Below the pieces are notes generated by a model. That model had not been told where the DNA came from, did not search any database, and worked only from the letters and a program-made list of their open reading frames with translations. Position numbers and translations under genes: made by a program. A stretch of DNA of 38,499 bases. Source: JACJYE01 sp964432875 (GTDB lineage Bacteria > Bacteroidota > Bacteroidia > Chitinophagales > Saprospiraceae). Location: positions 1-38,499 of the forward strand of contig CAYSPJ010000042.1 in the NCBI GenBank assembly GCA_964432875.1. Reading direction: 5' to 3'. This document shows positions 7,426 to 16,472 of the stretch, piece by piece (the stretch's first letter is position 1; each line of letters opens with the position of its first letter).

Positions 7426-7938
7426 TCAATTGCCGGAAGCCAATGCCCGGCGAAAACCATAGCGGACCAGTACCAACAAACCGACCAGGATGAGCAGCAC
7501 GTATTCAATCCGGATGTAGGAAAACACAATCAGGCGAGTGCGGTCAACAAACCACATCAGAGCCAGTACAGCAGTGATCATGGTGATCAGCCCTCCAAGT
7601 TTATCAAAGCCGGGGATGTAGTCCAGGCTAACATTACGCCGGATGATGAGCAGGGTGATGATCATGGATGCTACCGGAAGCACCTGGGCAAAGACATCGG
7701 CATCCATGATGCTGCGGCGCTCGAAGAGGAATTGGTACGCACTTAGGGAAATAGAAAAGATGCCTGGCACGCAGACGAAATAAATCAGGATCGAGTAAAG
7801 ATACCTCCAAGGCGCCAGATGCCCTTCATTCCGGCCCAATAGCCCGGCCAGGAAGGCCATGAGGGGAATAATGCTAAAATAAAAAACCAGGTAAGCCGGA
7901 TGCTCGGCCAATTGCTGAAAAAGTTGCTGAAGAGTCAT
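7426..7938 (-). CDS. Hypothetical multi-pass inner-membrane protein
   Basis: 170 aa with about five predicted transmembrane segments (roughly 17-36, 45-65, 85-100, 112-131 and 140-160). They are separated by short charged loops such as LGRNEGHLAPWRY and RRNVSLDYIPGFD. There is no signal peptide and no recognised motif. It is convergent with the 6408 lipoprotein (52 bp apart) and divergent from the S41 protease gene. A small conserved-type membrane protein of unknown role. Confidence 0.65.
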   Translation of the reverse strand: MTLQQLFQQLAEHPAYLVFYFSIIPLMAFLAGLLGRNEGHLAPWRYLYSILIYFVCVPGIFSISLSAYQFLFERRSIMDADVFAQVLPVASMIITLLIIRRNVSLDYIPGFDKLGGLITMITAVLALMWFVDRTRLIVFSYIRIEYVLLILVGLLVLVRYGFRRALASGN

Positions 7939-8109
7939 AAGCGTTGCTTTTGTCGCCTCAAATATGACGGAAATCTTTGTATTTTCAAACCCCGCTTGTT
8001 AGCGTTCCGTTAAAACCTATCGGCAGCTGGCCGGTTCTAAACCTTTTCGCTAAAAAAAAGTATAGTAATATGGTAATTTGCGTTATTTAGCTACAATACT
8101 ATAGATGAT

Positions 8110-10239
8110 ATGCTTTATCAAAATTCCGCACCCATGAAATTCAGAGGCCCGCTATTTTTTTCCATCTTGGCTCTAGGTCTGGCTATCGCTGCTTTTTATC
8201 CTCAAAAGCAAGATAACACGCAGAAAGAAGCTGTCTTAATGCAGGCTATCCTCAGCAATTTGAGCTATTTGCACTTTTTGCCCAAAGAGATAGACAACGA
8301 GTTTTCCGAAGAGCTCTTCGACCTCTACCTCGACCGGATAGATGGCGGGCGGCGATTTCTGACCCAAAAGGACGTCGACGCCCTGGCGGCATATAAACGA
8401 AGCTTGGATGATGAAGCCTTGGCTGGGACTTTCAGCTTTTTCGACCGCTCGGTAGAATTAATCGATGCGGCACAGGTCAAAACCCAGGGCTACTACCGGG
8501 AGCTTTTGGCCCAGCCCTTCAATTACGAAACCGACGAGTACTTTGAAGCGGATGGCAAGAAACGCGGCTTTGCCCCTGATGACGCTGCCTTGAAGCAATT
8601 CTGGCGGCAATACCTCAAATTCGAAGTCTTGCAGCGCCTGTCCGATAAGTTGGAAGAGCAGGAAACCCAGGGTGAGGAAGTGGAAAAGAAAAGCTTTGAG
8701 GAACTCGAGCAGGAAAGCCGGGAGCGCGTGCTGGAGTTCCTAGATGGCTGGTTTGACCGCATGGTGAAGCTGAAGCGCGAAGATCGCCTAAGCCTCTACT
8801 TCAATGCGATCACTCAAATTTTTGACCCGCACTCCGAATATTATAAACCCATCGACAAAGAAAATTTTGATATCCGCTTCTCGGGCAAACTGGAAGGCAT
8901 CGGCGCTACTTTACAGACCGAAGGGGATTACACCAAGGTGCATCGCATCGTGGTAGGTGGGCCAGCCTGGAAACAAAAAGAGCTGGAAGAAAACGACGTG
9001 ATCCTCAAAGTCCGCCAGGAAAGTGAAAACGACCCGATCGATATTGCCGGTATGCAGCTCAATGATGTAGTGCAGCTTATCCGCGGCAAAAAAGGGACCT
9101 CGGTCATCCTCACGGTCAAAAAAGCCGACGGCGCCTCTAAAAACGTTACCATCGTCCGCGATGTCGTTATCCTGGAAGAGCAGTTTGCCAAATCGCTTAT
9201 CCTTGAGCACGAAGAGCAGTCCGAAAAAATCGGCTACATTTACCTGCCAAGCTTTTACGCTGATTTTCAGGATGCGAATGGGCGTTTTTGCTCCAAAGAT
9301 GTAGCCGATGAAATCGAAAAGCTCAAGGCCGAAAAAGTCGATGGCATCATCCTCGACCTGCGCTCCAACGGTGGCGGCTCGCTGCGCGACGTAATCAAAA
9401 TGACGGGTTACTTCATCGAAAGCGGCCCCATCGTACAAGTGAAATCCCGGGACAAAGAGCCTGAAGTACTCAAGGACGTGGATCCTCGCGTGCAGTATGA
9501 TGGCCCCCTCCTCGTCATGGTCAATTCCTATAGTGCTTCTGCTTCCGAGATTTTAGCAGCGGCCCTACAGGATTATGGGCGGGCCGTTATTGTTGGGAGT
9601 GGCACTTCTACTTTTGGCAAGGGCACGGTACAACGCTTTGTAGATCTCGATCGTACCATCCGCGGCTACAACGAACTCAAACCGCTAGGTGAGATCAAGC
9701 TCACGACCCAAAAATTTTACCGCATCAACGGCGGCTCCACCCAACTGAAAGGCGTGGTACCGGACATCGTCCTGCCAGACAACTGGTTCTACATCGATTC
9801 TGGCGAGCGCGAGCGCGAATATGCCATGGAATGGACCGAAATCGCTCCGGTTAGCTACGGCCAAAACGTTACGAAAATTAAAAGCTTGGACAAAATACGT
9901 GCCCGTAGCCAGGAAAGGATTAGCGAAAACAGCTCATTCCAAAAAATCGTGGAAAATGCCCGGCGCCTGGAAGCTCAGCGTGACCAAAGCCAATTCCCGC
10001 TCAGCATCTCTGGTTACCAGCGGATGAACAAAGAGCAAAAAGAAGAGGCGGCACAGTACGAAGGCATCTTCAGCGAAGTGGTTTTCCAGGGTGCCCGCAA
10101 CCTGCCTGCCGACCTGCCTGCCATCAAGGCTGATGAATCCTGGACGGCGCGCAATGAAGAATGGCTCAAATCTATCTCAAAAGATATGTATCTCAAGGAA
10201 GCGATGTTTATCCTGCACGATTTGATCGTGTTGAATTGA
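8110..10239 (+). CDS. prc: C-terminal processing peptidase (Tsp/Prc, family S41)
   Basis: 709 aa. An N-terminal signal anchor (about residues 15-30) exports it. Next come the Tsp N-terminal helical domain (LSYLHFLPKEIDNEFSEELF, then FLDRIDGGRRFLT-like spacing), a PDZ domain (about 255-340, beginning GKLEGIGATLQ), the S41 catalytic core and a DUF3340-type C-terminal domain (about 560-690). Catalytic residues by comparison with E. coli Tsp are Ser477 (SASASE), Asp488 (QDYGR) and Lys504 (FGKGTVQ). It degrades or trims periplasmic and envelope proteins from their C-termini. The start may be 8110 or the ATG at 8134; 8110 fits better with a weak -7-like TAATTTG about 30 bp before it. A large hairpin begins 4 bp after the stop. 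Confidence 0.93.
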   Translation: MLYQNSAPMKFRGPLFFSILALGLAIAAFYPQKQDNTQKEAVLMQAILSNLSYLHFLPKEIDNEFSEELFDLYLDRIDGGRRFLTQKDVDALAAYKRSLDDEALAGTFSFFDRSVELIDAAQVKTQGYYRELLAQPFNYETDEYFEADGKKRGFAPDDAALKQFWRQYLKFEVLQRLSDKLEEQETQGEEVEKKSFEELEQESRERVLEFLDGWFDRMVKLKREDRLSLYFNAITQIFDPHSEYYKPIDKENFDIRFSGKLEGIGATLQTEGDYTKVHRIVVGGPAWKQKELEENDVILKVRQESENDPIDIAGMQLNDVVQLIRGKKGTSVILTVKKADGASKNVTIVRDVVILEEQFAKSLILEHEEQSEKIGYIYLPSFYADFQDANGRFCSKDVADEIEKLKAEKVDGIILDLRSNGGGSLRDVIKMTGYFIESGPIVQVKSRDKEPEVLKDVDPRVQYDGPLLVMVNSYSASASEILAAALQDYGRAVIVGSGTSTFGKGTVQRFVDLDRTIRGYNELKPLGEIKLTTQKFYRINGGSTQLKGVVPDIVLPDNWFYIDSGEREREYAMEWTEIAPVSYGQNVTKIKSLDKIRARSQERISENSSFQKIVENARRLEAQRDQSQFPLSISGYQRMNKEQKEEAAQYEGIFSEVVFQGARNLPADLPAIKADESWTARNEEWLKSISKDMYLKEAMFILHDLIVLN

Positions 10240-10243
10240 TTCT

Positions 10244-10315
10244 CCGCTGTTTACACATGCAAGGCCCCGTGGAGAACGCTCGTTTCCCACGGGGCCTTGC
10301 ATTTATGAACAGCGG
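10244..10315. terminator. Large compound hairpin after the S41 protease gene
   Basis: Inner perfect stem of 16 bp (ATGCAAGGCCCCGTGG at 10257-10272, complement at 10287-10302, 14-nt loop). Outer stem of 8 bp (CCGCTGTT at 10244-10251, AACAGCGG at 10308-10315), with a 5-nt gap on each side. Placed just after the stop codon it most likely ends or protects the mRNA, but no T-run follows, so it is not a classic intrinsic terminator. A REP-like palindromic element is the alternative. Confidence 0.6.
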
Positions 10316-10578
10316 CTCGAAAAAGTTGCCCCGCTCGCCGCGGCCTCCGCCCAGGATGAGCAGGGCGTTTTCTTCCAGGTGAGCCGGGGCGAAGCAGTGC
10401 TTCATCCAAAGAAGGATATTCATTTGAAATAATCCAATCAGACATATCGCGCAAATTGCCTTACCTTTGAGCGTTTATTCTTTGACAATTTGTGTATGCT
10501 ATTGCCAGCGGAAAGCCGGATGACACAAATTGCCAAAGAAGGTGAGTATTAAATATCGCAGCGAAAGAACCATATACC
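10316..10578 (+). promoter_or_regulatory. Leader region of the ABC-F gene
   Basis: Holds an exact -7 box TACCTTTG at 10462-10469, 110 bp before the GTG start of the ABC-F gene. Between them lies a possible 18-codon leader frame (ATG at 10496, stop ending 10552). The part before 10460 shows nothing recognisable; short minus-strand frames there run through the palindrome and look spurious. The long leader is notable because some ABC-F genes are controlled by leader peptides, but nothing shows that here. Confidence 0.3.
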
Positions 10579-12444
10579 GTGCTATACCTATCCTTAGAAA
10601 ACGTCACCAAGACATACGGCGAGAAGGTGCTCTTCAAAGACCTCTCGCTACAGATCAACAAAGGCCAAAAAGTAGCCTTAGTTGCCAAGAACGGCTCGGG
10701 CAAGACTACCTTGCTGCGCGTAGTAGCCGGGCGGGAAGCCCCTGAAGGCGAAGCAGCCAAAATCTTACTCAGCCGCGAGCTGCGCCTTGGCTATCTGGAG
10801 CAGGAGCCTGATTTTACCCCCGGGCAAACTATTCTGGAAGCGGTGCTAGACTCGGAGACTCCTATGGTACAGGCCATCCGGCGCTATGAGTATGCCATGC
10901 TCTTCCCCGACGATGAAGCGCAGATGCAAAAGGCCATCCATGATATGGACGACCTCAAGGCCTGGGACTTTGAGGCTCGCATCCGGGAAGTGCTCACCAA
11001 GCTGGAAGTGAGCGACCTCAACCAAGCGGTGGCTACCCTCTCTGGCGGCCAGAAAAAACGCCTGGCCCTGGCCAAGCTCATCATCGAAGAGCCCGATTTT
11101 ATCATCCTGGACGAACCTACCAACCACCTCGACCTGGATATGATCGAGTGGCTGGAGGAGTATCTCAGCCAGCCCAACCTCACTTTCCTCATGGTCACCC
11201 ACGACCGCTACTTCCTCGAGCGGGTCTGCAACCAGATCGTCGAGCTGGATAATGGCGCGATTTACAAGTACGCCGGCAATTATTCCAGCTTTCTGGAAAA
11301 GAAAGCCAGCCGGCATGAGACTGAAAACGCCGAGCTGGAGAAAAACCGCAAGCTCCTGAAGAAGGAGCTGGACTGGGTCAACCGCCAGCCCAAGGCCCGT
11401 ACCACCAAAGCCAAATCCCGGGTGGATGCCTTTGAAAACCTGCAGGATAAGCTCTCTCAGAAGCAAGAAAGTAAAGAGATGCAAATCGACATCAAAGGGC
11501 AGCGCCTGGGCAAAAAAATCCTGGAGACCCACAACCTTCAAAAAAACTTTGATGACAAAAAAATCATAGATGGCTTTTCCTACAAATTCAAAAAGTACGA
11601 ACGCGTAGGTATCATCGGGCCCAATGGCGTAGGCAAAACGACCTTTCTCAAACTGCTCACTAAAGAATTACGGCCCGATGGGGGTAAAGTGGTCCTTGGC
11701 GAAAATACGGTCTTTGGCTACTACACCCAAGATGGCATCCAGTTAAAAGGCGACAAGCGGGTGCTCGATGTCATCCAGGATATTGCCGAATTTATCCCTC
11801 TCGAAAAGGGCCAAAAACTGACTGCTGCCCAACTGCTGGAGCGCTTCCTCTTTAGCCGCAAGCAACAGCAAGTTTATGTCTCCCAGCTCAGCGGGGGCGA
11901 GCGCCGCCGCCTCTTCCTGCTCACCGTGCTGATGCAAAACCCTAACTTCCTCATCCTCGACGAGCCGACCAATGACCTCGACATCATGACCCTCAATGTA
12001 CTGGAGGAGTTTTTATTAGATTTCCCCGGTTGCGTCATCATCGTCACCCACGACCGCTACTTCATGGATAAGCTCGTGGACCACCTCTTTATCTTCGAAG
12101 GCAATGGCCAAATCCGTGACTTCAATGGCGATTACACCGACTACCGCGAAATCCAGAAGGAGCAGGAGCGCGAGCAGCGCCGCCAAGAGCGCAGCGAACA
12201 GCAGAAGGGACGCCAGCAACAACAAAAGCCTGGCGGTCTTAATGAGGAGGAACGCAAGGAGTTGAAGCGCCTGGAAAAGCAAATCCTCCTCCTGGAAGAG
12301 CGCAAAAAATCCATCGAAGACCAATTCAACACCACCGATCTCGCCCCGGATAAAATCATGGAGCTATCCAAGGCGCTGACTGCTGTTAAGGATGAATTGG
12401 AGGCGAAAGAAATGCGCTGGATGGAATTAGCGGAGATGGCATGA
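10579..12444 (+). CDS. uup: ABC-F family ATPase, Uup-type
   Basis: 621 aa with two ABC ATPase domains and no membrane segments. Domain 1 has Walker A KNGSGKTT (about 37-44), signature LSGGQKKR (154-161) and Walker B IILDEPTNHLD. The inter-domain linker contains KARTTKAKSRVDAFENL, typical of Uup. Domain 2 has GPNGVGKTT (about 347-355), LSGGERRR (437-444) and LILDEPTNDLD. A charged, Gln-rich linker then leads to a C-terminal coiled coil (about 545-621), as in Uup. ABC-F proteins act on the ribosome; Uup is also linked to branched DNA intermediates and transposon precise excision. The start is a GTG; no in-frame ATG precedes the conserved MLYLSLENV start. Confidence 0.9.
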   Translation: MLYLSLENVTKTYGEKVLFKDLSLQINKGQKVALVAKNGSGKTTLLRVVAGREAPEGEAAKILLSRELRLGYLEQEPDFTPGQTILEAVLDSETPMVQAIRRYEYAMLFPDDEAQMQKAIHDMDDLKAWDFEARIREVLTKLEVSDLNQAVATLSGGQKKRLALAKLIIEEPDFIILDEPTNHLDLDMIEWLEEYLSQPNLTFLMVTHDRYFLERVCNQIVELDNGAIYKYAGNYSSFLEKKASRHETENAELEKNRKLLKKELDWVNRQPKARTTKAKSRVDAFENLQDKLSQKQESKEMQIDIKGQRLGKKILETHNLQKNFDDKKIIDGFSYKFKKYERVGIIGPNGVGKTTFLKLLTKELRPDGGKVVLGENTVFGYYTQDGIQLKGDKRVLDVIQDIAEFIPLEKGQKLTAAQLLERFLFSRKQQQVYVSQLSGGERRRLFLLTVLMQNPNFLILDEPTNDLDIMTLNVLEEFLLDFPGCVIIVTHDRYFMDKLVDHLFIFEGNGQIRDFNGDYTDYREIQKEQEREQRRQERSEQQKGRQQQQKPGGLNEEERKELKRLEKQILLLEERKKSIEDQFNTTDLAPDKIMELSKALTAVKDELEAKEMRWMELAEMA

Positions 12445-12510
12445 GTTCAAGCATAACCCAGGTCTTGCCAACAGCCATCGCCAAGTCCTCTTTGCCCATT
12501 GCCGCTAGCC

Positions 12511-12933
12511 CTATACCCCCCGCACCCGCGTAGTCGCGAACAGCCGTTTGATGCTGTACTTTTGCCCGGCCCCATTGGCCCAGATGACCAGCATGCCACC
12601 CACGATAGCCATGTTTTTCATAAAGAAGATAGATTCCATGCGGCGCTCTGGCTCCGGGTCGTTCCAGAAAGAATGGACGATGAAGGTGACTGGCACCCAA
12701 TAGAGCAATAGCAGTACCGTGGCCAGGCCCGTACGGTAGCCCACCAGTAGCATAATGCCGCCCAGCAAGAGCAGGAAAATCGCGCCAAAGAGCAACATAT
12801 CCTGGTTCCAGGTCAGGCCATAATAGGTCATTTTTACTTTCGTTTCCTTAAAATAAAAGATGGAGTCATAGGCTTCATAGAGGAAGATAAAAGAAAGCAT
12901 CACCCGACCCAGCAGGTCAATTATATTTTTCAT
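12511..12933 (-). CDS. DoxX-like membrane protein
   Basis: 140 aa with four hydrophobic helices (about 5-22, 45-65, 68-88 and 105-122). The start MKNIIDLLGRVMLSFIFLYEA and the KNMAIVGGMLVI segment before the last helix are characteristic of the DoxX/DoxD-like family. These small inner-membrane proteins are associated with redox functions in some bacteria; the specific role is unknown. The gene is convergent with the ABC-F gene (66-bp gap), and the 178 bp upstream to the T9SS gene contain no other gene. Confidence 0.8.
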   Translation of the reverse strand: MKNIIDLLGRVMLSFIFLYEAYDSIFYFKETKVKMTYYGLTWNQDMLLFGAIFLLLLGGIMLLVGYRTGLATVLLLLYWVPVTFIVHSFWNDPEPERRMESIFFMKNMAIVGGMLVIWANGAGQKYSIKRLFATTRVRGV

Positions 12934-13111
12934 TACTTTTTGTTGTTTTTAAAAAATGCACCCCAAGGTAGCTTCTTTAATCAAAACTTGTGGCGCTGGC
13001 AGGCAGATATTTTTGGCGGTGCGCGAGTGCTTGGCCGGGCGCTTGCCTGCTTATGTTGTCCTCAGCCCCACCCGAGCCAGGCTCCAGAGGGGGGCTTCAC
13101 GGCTCAACTCA

Positions 13112-14035
13112 TTACCGCCGCTGCACCACCACCCGTTCCCAGGCGGTAGCCTCACTGCTGCGCAACAATAGGAAGTATGTGCCATCCCGCAGGTTTTCCG
13201 TCGGAACTTCCAACGGGCTAGACAGTTCGGCTATGGCTTGCTGGTAGCACCGGCGGCCCATAGCATCAAACAAGGACAAAAAACCAGGGCCTTGCAGGTT
13301 GCCGCTCGCAGTGATGGTGAAATAGTCCCGGGCAGGATTGGGGAAAAGGCGGAGCCCTCCAGGTTTGGGGATGAAAGCGCTGCTCGTCAAGGTGCAATAG
13401 CTGTAGGGGTCATAACAATCGCTGCCCTCGCAGAAACAATGAAAGTACAAATTCAACCCATCTATGCCCAGGAGGCAAAAGTCGTCGTGGAAGAAAAAAT
13501 AACTGCAGGCCTCGTAGCTTTCAGCGGAGAGATTGGCGACCATGCCCATGCCTTCTACCAGCAGGTAGCGGCCTTGCTCCAGTACATTAGCCTCCAGCGT
13601 GATGACCTGGAATTTCCGCTCGGCACCTGCTGCCAGCATGGTGCCCGTGCTGTCGATGCGGTACTGCTTTTCGCCCTCAATCACCACCGTATCGCCAACC
13701 ACCAGGTTGAAGTCGTAGAGCTTCAGGAAAGCCTGAGCTTGGGGGCTATAGACAAAGACGCTGCCCTCATCGGCATAGGCATACCTGGCCTTGGGGGGCG
13801 AATCAACGCCATAGTGCGTCACCTGCTTGCAGAGGATGCCCTGAACCAGGACATCGCCTTCCACGCGCAGGGTATGGATGCCTTCATCGTAAAACCAGCC
13901 TGCCTCGCCAAAGTACTGCCAGGCTTGGCCCTCGGACAGCCAGCTTTGAGCAGGCATAAGCAGTGGTGAGAGTAAAGCTAATGCAAGCCAGTGGCAATAG
14001 AGAAGGATGGGGAAAGGGTGTAAGGTGTGCATCAT
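13112..14035 (-). CDS. Secreted protein with T9SS C-terminal sorting domain
   Basis: 307 aa from the ATG at 14035. An upstream in-frame start adds a 34-residue hydrophilic extension before a good signal peptide, so 14035 (or the adjacent ATG at 14032) is preferred. The signal peptide ends LMPAQ. The middle is a cysteine-containing beta-rich region (YEACSYFFFHDDFCLLG, then CFCEGSDCYD) with no recognised domain. The last 80 residues are a type A T9SS sorting domain: LRLFPNPARDYFTI, a central SLFDAMGRR, and a terminal GTYFLLLR...VVVQRR. The protein should cross the outer membrane through T9SS and be released or anchored to the surface. Confidence 0.8.
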   Translation of the reverse strand: MMHTLHPFPILLYCHWLALALLSPLLMPAQSWLSEGQAWQYFGEAGWFYDEGIHTLRVEGDVLVQGILCKQVTHYGVDSPPKARYAYADEGSVFVYSPQAQAFLKLYDFNLVVGDTVVIEGEKQYRIDSTGTMLAAGAERKFQVITLEANVLEQGRYLLVEGMGMVANLSAESYEACSYFFFHDDFCLLGIDGLNLYFHCFCEGSDCYDPYSYCTLTSSAFIPKPGGLRLFPNPARDYFTITASGNLQGPGFLSLFDAMGRRCYQQAIAELSSPLEVPTENLRDGTYFLLLRSSEATAWERVVVQRR

Positions 14036-14173
14036 ATTGAGTTTTGGAAGATGAATATCGCACTTTTCCTCCAAAAAACAGCTGGTTTGAAGGCTTTCAG
14101 TCGGGGTGCCGACTTTGAAAGATGATTCATTGCCCATTGGTGTGCTCTACCGGTGCAGTTGCCACCAGGCTAA

Positions 14174-15745
14174 CTACCTGCTGCCAGCTTCCCCCAAAAA
14201 GCGCGCTACGCCACGCGCCACATTCTGCCCATCCATAGCGGCAGAGATGATGCCGCCGGCATAGCCTGCCCCTTCGCCGGCGGGAAATAGCCCGGCTATA
14301 TCCAGGTGCATATAAGTTTCGCTATCCCGCGGGATGCGAATAGGGGAGCTAGTACGGCTTTCGGTGGCGATTACGTTGGCATCTTCAGTATAGTAGCCCT
14401 TCATTTTGCGCCCAAATTCCTGGACGGCGAGGCGCAGGCGGCCATAGATGGAAGGTGGCAACAGTTCGTGCAAAGGCGCGCTAATCAGGCCGGGGATGTA
14501 GGAGGTGGGCGGCAAGCTGGCGGAGAGCCGCCCCTTGGCAAAATCGGGTAAACGCTGGGCCGGCGCTTTCTGGCTGCCGTCGCCAAAGTTGAACATAGCC
14601 TGCTCAACCTGCTGCTGGAAAGCTAGCCCGGCGAAAATGCCATGTTGCTCAAAGCCCTTGAGGTCTTCCAACTCTACTGCTACCACCGTGCCTGAATTGG
14701 CGAAAGGCGAATCGCGGCGGGACATGGACATGCCATTGACCACAATCTCTCCGGGGGCCGTGGCGGCCGGTACCACTAGCCCGCCCGGGCACATGCAAAA
14801 GGAAAAGACCCCGCGCCCATCCACCTGGCAAGCCAGGCGGTAGCTGGAGGCCGGCAAGTGCTCATCGCGCGGCGATTGGTGATACTGGATACGGTCAATC
14901 AGTGGCTGAGGATGTTCGATGCGTACCCCCAGCGCGTAAGGCTTGGCTTCGAGGCGAACGCCCCGGCGGTGCAGGAGGTAGTAGATATCCCGGGCCGAGT
15001 GCCCCGTAGCCAGGATGATCGCCTCGCTCCGGTATTCCAGAGCATCGTTGACAATAAGGCCCTGCATGCTGCCATTTTCAATAATAAAATCAGTCACGGC
15101 ATGGCCAAAGTGGACTTCGCCCCCGTAGTGCAAGATGGTCTCTCGGATATTCGCGACGATATTAGGCAGTTTGTTGGAGCCGATATGAGGATGGGCATCG
15201 ATCAGGATATCAGATGAAGCGCCATGCTCTACCAGCAGTTTCATGGCTTTATAAATATTGCCCCGCTTGTGGGAGCGAGTGTAGAGTTTGCCATCCGAAT
15301 AAGTGCCGGCACCGCCTTCGCCAAAACAGTAATTGGAGTGGGGGTCAACCTGTCCAAACTGCTGGATGGCGCGCAGGTCGCGGCGGCGGGTGCGCACGTC
15401 TTTGCCGCGGTCCAACACGATAGGCTTGAAGCCCAGCTCAATCAATTCCAGGGCAGCGAAGTAGCCAGCTGGGCCAGCACCGACGATGAGGACCGGCCGG
15501 GCACTTTCCACCGGGCGTAGTTTGCCGAGCAGCGCAGGTTCGGCCTGTTGCGCTTCGCCAGCATAAACCTCTACGCGCAGCAGCACCAGCGGCTGTCGGC
15601 TGCGCGCATCAATGGTGCGGAGCACCACGGCCACATCTTGTACCTCACTTTCCTTGAAGCGGCTCTTCTGGATGGCGCGCTGCCGTATCAGTGCCTCGTC
15701 CTGGGCTTCGGCCGGCAACAATTTTAGTTCTACTTGCTTAATCAT
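14174..15745 (-). CDS. FAD-dependent oxidoreductase (COG2509 type)
   Basis: 523 aa from the ATG at 15745. An earlier in-frame start at 15832 would overlap most of the preceding gene's 3' end, and MIKQVELKL is the usual kind of start for this family. The N-terminal about 80 residues form a small alpha/beta domain, followed by the FAD Rossmann motif GAGPAG (89-94), GEGGAGTYSDGKL, an ATGHSARD segment and a C-terminal FPAGEGAGYAGGI that closes the FAD site. Members of this group are uncharacterised FAD dehydrogenases. The start overlaps the stop of 15738-16340 by 8 nt (ATGATTAA), so the two are translationally coupled. Confidence 0.88.
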   Translation of the reverse strand: MIKQVELKLLPAEAQDEALIRQRAIQKSRFKESEVQDVAVVLRTIDARSRQPLVLLRVEVYAGEAQQAEPALLGKLRPVESARPVLIVGAGPAGYFAALELIELGFKPIVLDRGKDVRTRRRDLRAIQQFGQVDPHSNYCFGEGGAGTYSDGKLYTRSHKRGNIYKAMKLLVEHGASSDILIDAHPHIGSNKLPNIVANIRETILHYGGEVHFGHAVTDFIIENGSMQGLIVNDALEYRSEAIILATGHSARDIYYLLHRRGVRLEAKPYALGVRIEHPQPLIDRIQYHQSPRDEHLPASSYRLACQVDGRGVFSFCMCPGGLVVPAATAPGEIVVNGMSMSRRDSPFANSGTVVAVELEDLKGFEQHGIFAGLAFQQQVEQAMFNFGDGSQKAPAQRLPDFAKGRLSASLPPTSYIPGLISAPLHELLPPSIYGRLRLAVQEFGRKMKGYYTEDANVIATESRTSSPIRIPRDSETYMHLDIAGLFPAGEGAGYAGGIISAAMDGQNVARGVARFLGEAGSR

Positions 15746-16340
15746 CTTTTCGGGCGGGGTCAGTAGCGGCAGGCTGGCCGCCTTGCTCTTTGAGTTGTTG
15801 TTGCAAGCTGTCTGGAGCGGCTTGCAGGGCATTCTGCAATTCCTTGCTCACTTCGCCCCGTTCGCGCTCCAGTTTTTTGCGGTTGATACCCAGCTCTTCA
15901 GGCAGGGCCGCTTTTTTCTTGGGGCGCAGGTACACCCAGGGGCTGGTTTGCTTAAACTCATCGGGGATGAAGATGCGGATCTCCCCCTCTTCGATAGCCT
16001 GCCGCCCTTCCGAGCGGATAATCAGCCGCTTGAGGTCAACCGATTGGATGGCCAGTGTGTCTTTCCCCTCGGCTGCTTCATATTCGTAGCGCTTGTCTTT
16101 AAGTAATTGGTTAAAAACACCCTGGGTAGCAATATATACGCTGATTTTGCTCTCTGCCATAATGCTGTTGCCTGCCCAAGGCAGGATGGCGTAAGTGAAC
16201 CCATCATCTTGGTAGAGATTAAAAACCAGGCAAGTGACGCTGTCCGGCACTTCAAAGGTTTGATGCAAGGTCTTCTTCAATTGTGCCTGGCCCAGGTTGG
16301 CTGCTAGTAGCATGGGGGCGAGCAGAAAAGCAATCTTCAT
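15738..16340 (-). CDS. Small exported protein of unknown function
   Basis: 200 aa. Signal peptide at residues 1-20, ending GQAQ. The mature part starts with beta-rich sequence (TFEVPDSVTCLVFNLY, then GNSIMAESKISVYIAT), reminiscent of DUF4097-like adhesin/polymer domains, and ends with a charged helical tail rich in Lys, Glu and Gln. Its stop overlaps the start of the FAD oxidoreductase gene by 8 nt, so the two are probably co-expressed. No catalytic motif is visible. Confidence 0.7.
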   Translation of the reverse strand: MKIAFLLAPMLLAANLGQAQLKKTLHQTFEVPDSVTCLVFNLYQDDGFTYAILPWAGNSIMAESKISVYIATQGVFNQLLKDKRYEYEAAEGKDTLAIQSVDLKRLIIRSEGRQAIEEGEIRIFIPDEFKQTSPWVYLRPKKKAALPEELGINRKKLERERGEVSKELQNALQAAPDSLQQQLKEQGGQPAATDPARKDD

Positions 16341-16360
16341 GAGCTGTTTTTGTCCTATTT

Positions 16361-16383
16361 TTTGCCGGGGGCCTGCCCGGGCT
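16361..16383. repeat. Hairpin repeat, copy 1 (downstream of 16473-17081)
   Basis: TTTGCCGGG, 5 nt, then TGCCCGGG makes a GC-rich hairpin, closely matching the copy at 17106-17127. The two lie in the same orientation on either side of one gene. A second small hairpin (GGGCG/CGCCC) lies nearby at about 16397-16413. Neither has a T-run on the minus strand, so they are not classic terminators for the flanked gene. Confidence 0.4.
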
Positions 16384-16472
16384 GTTTTCCTTTAAATACC
16401 GCGCATAAGGGCGCTTCGCCCTACGCCTCTATAGAACGTGCGGCCGTTTTAAAAGTTGTTTTGTCTGCTCTT

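Noticed and set aside
10208..10454. Short minus-strand frames across the palindrome after the protease gene
   Set aside because: They run through a perfect inverted repeat into the 3' end of a conserved gene; low-quality sequence with no homologue recognised.
10846..11541. Long minus-strand open frame (231 codons) opposite the ABC-F gene
   Set aside because: Lies entirely antisense to conserved ATPase motifs, has no family resemblance and no promoter; a by-product of codon bias.
13238..13969. 243-codon plus-strand open frame opposite the T9SS gene
   Set aside because: The minus-strand gene has a signal peptide and a sorting domain; the plus-strand frame has neither motifs nor a promoter.
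16361..16413. Terminator for the 16473-17081 gene
   Set aside because: Hairpins are present, but the T-run is on the wrong side for minus-strand transcription.
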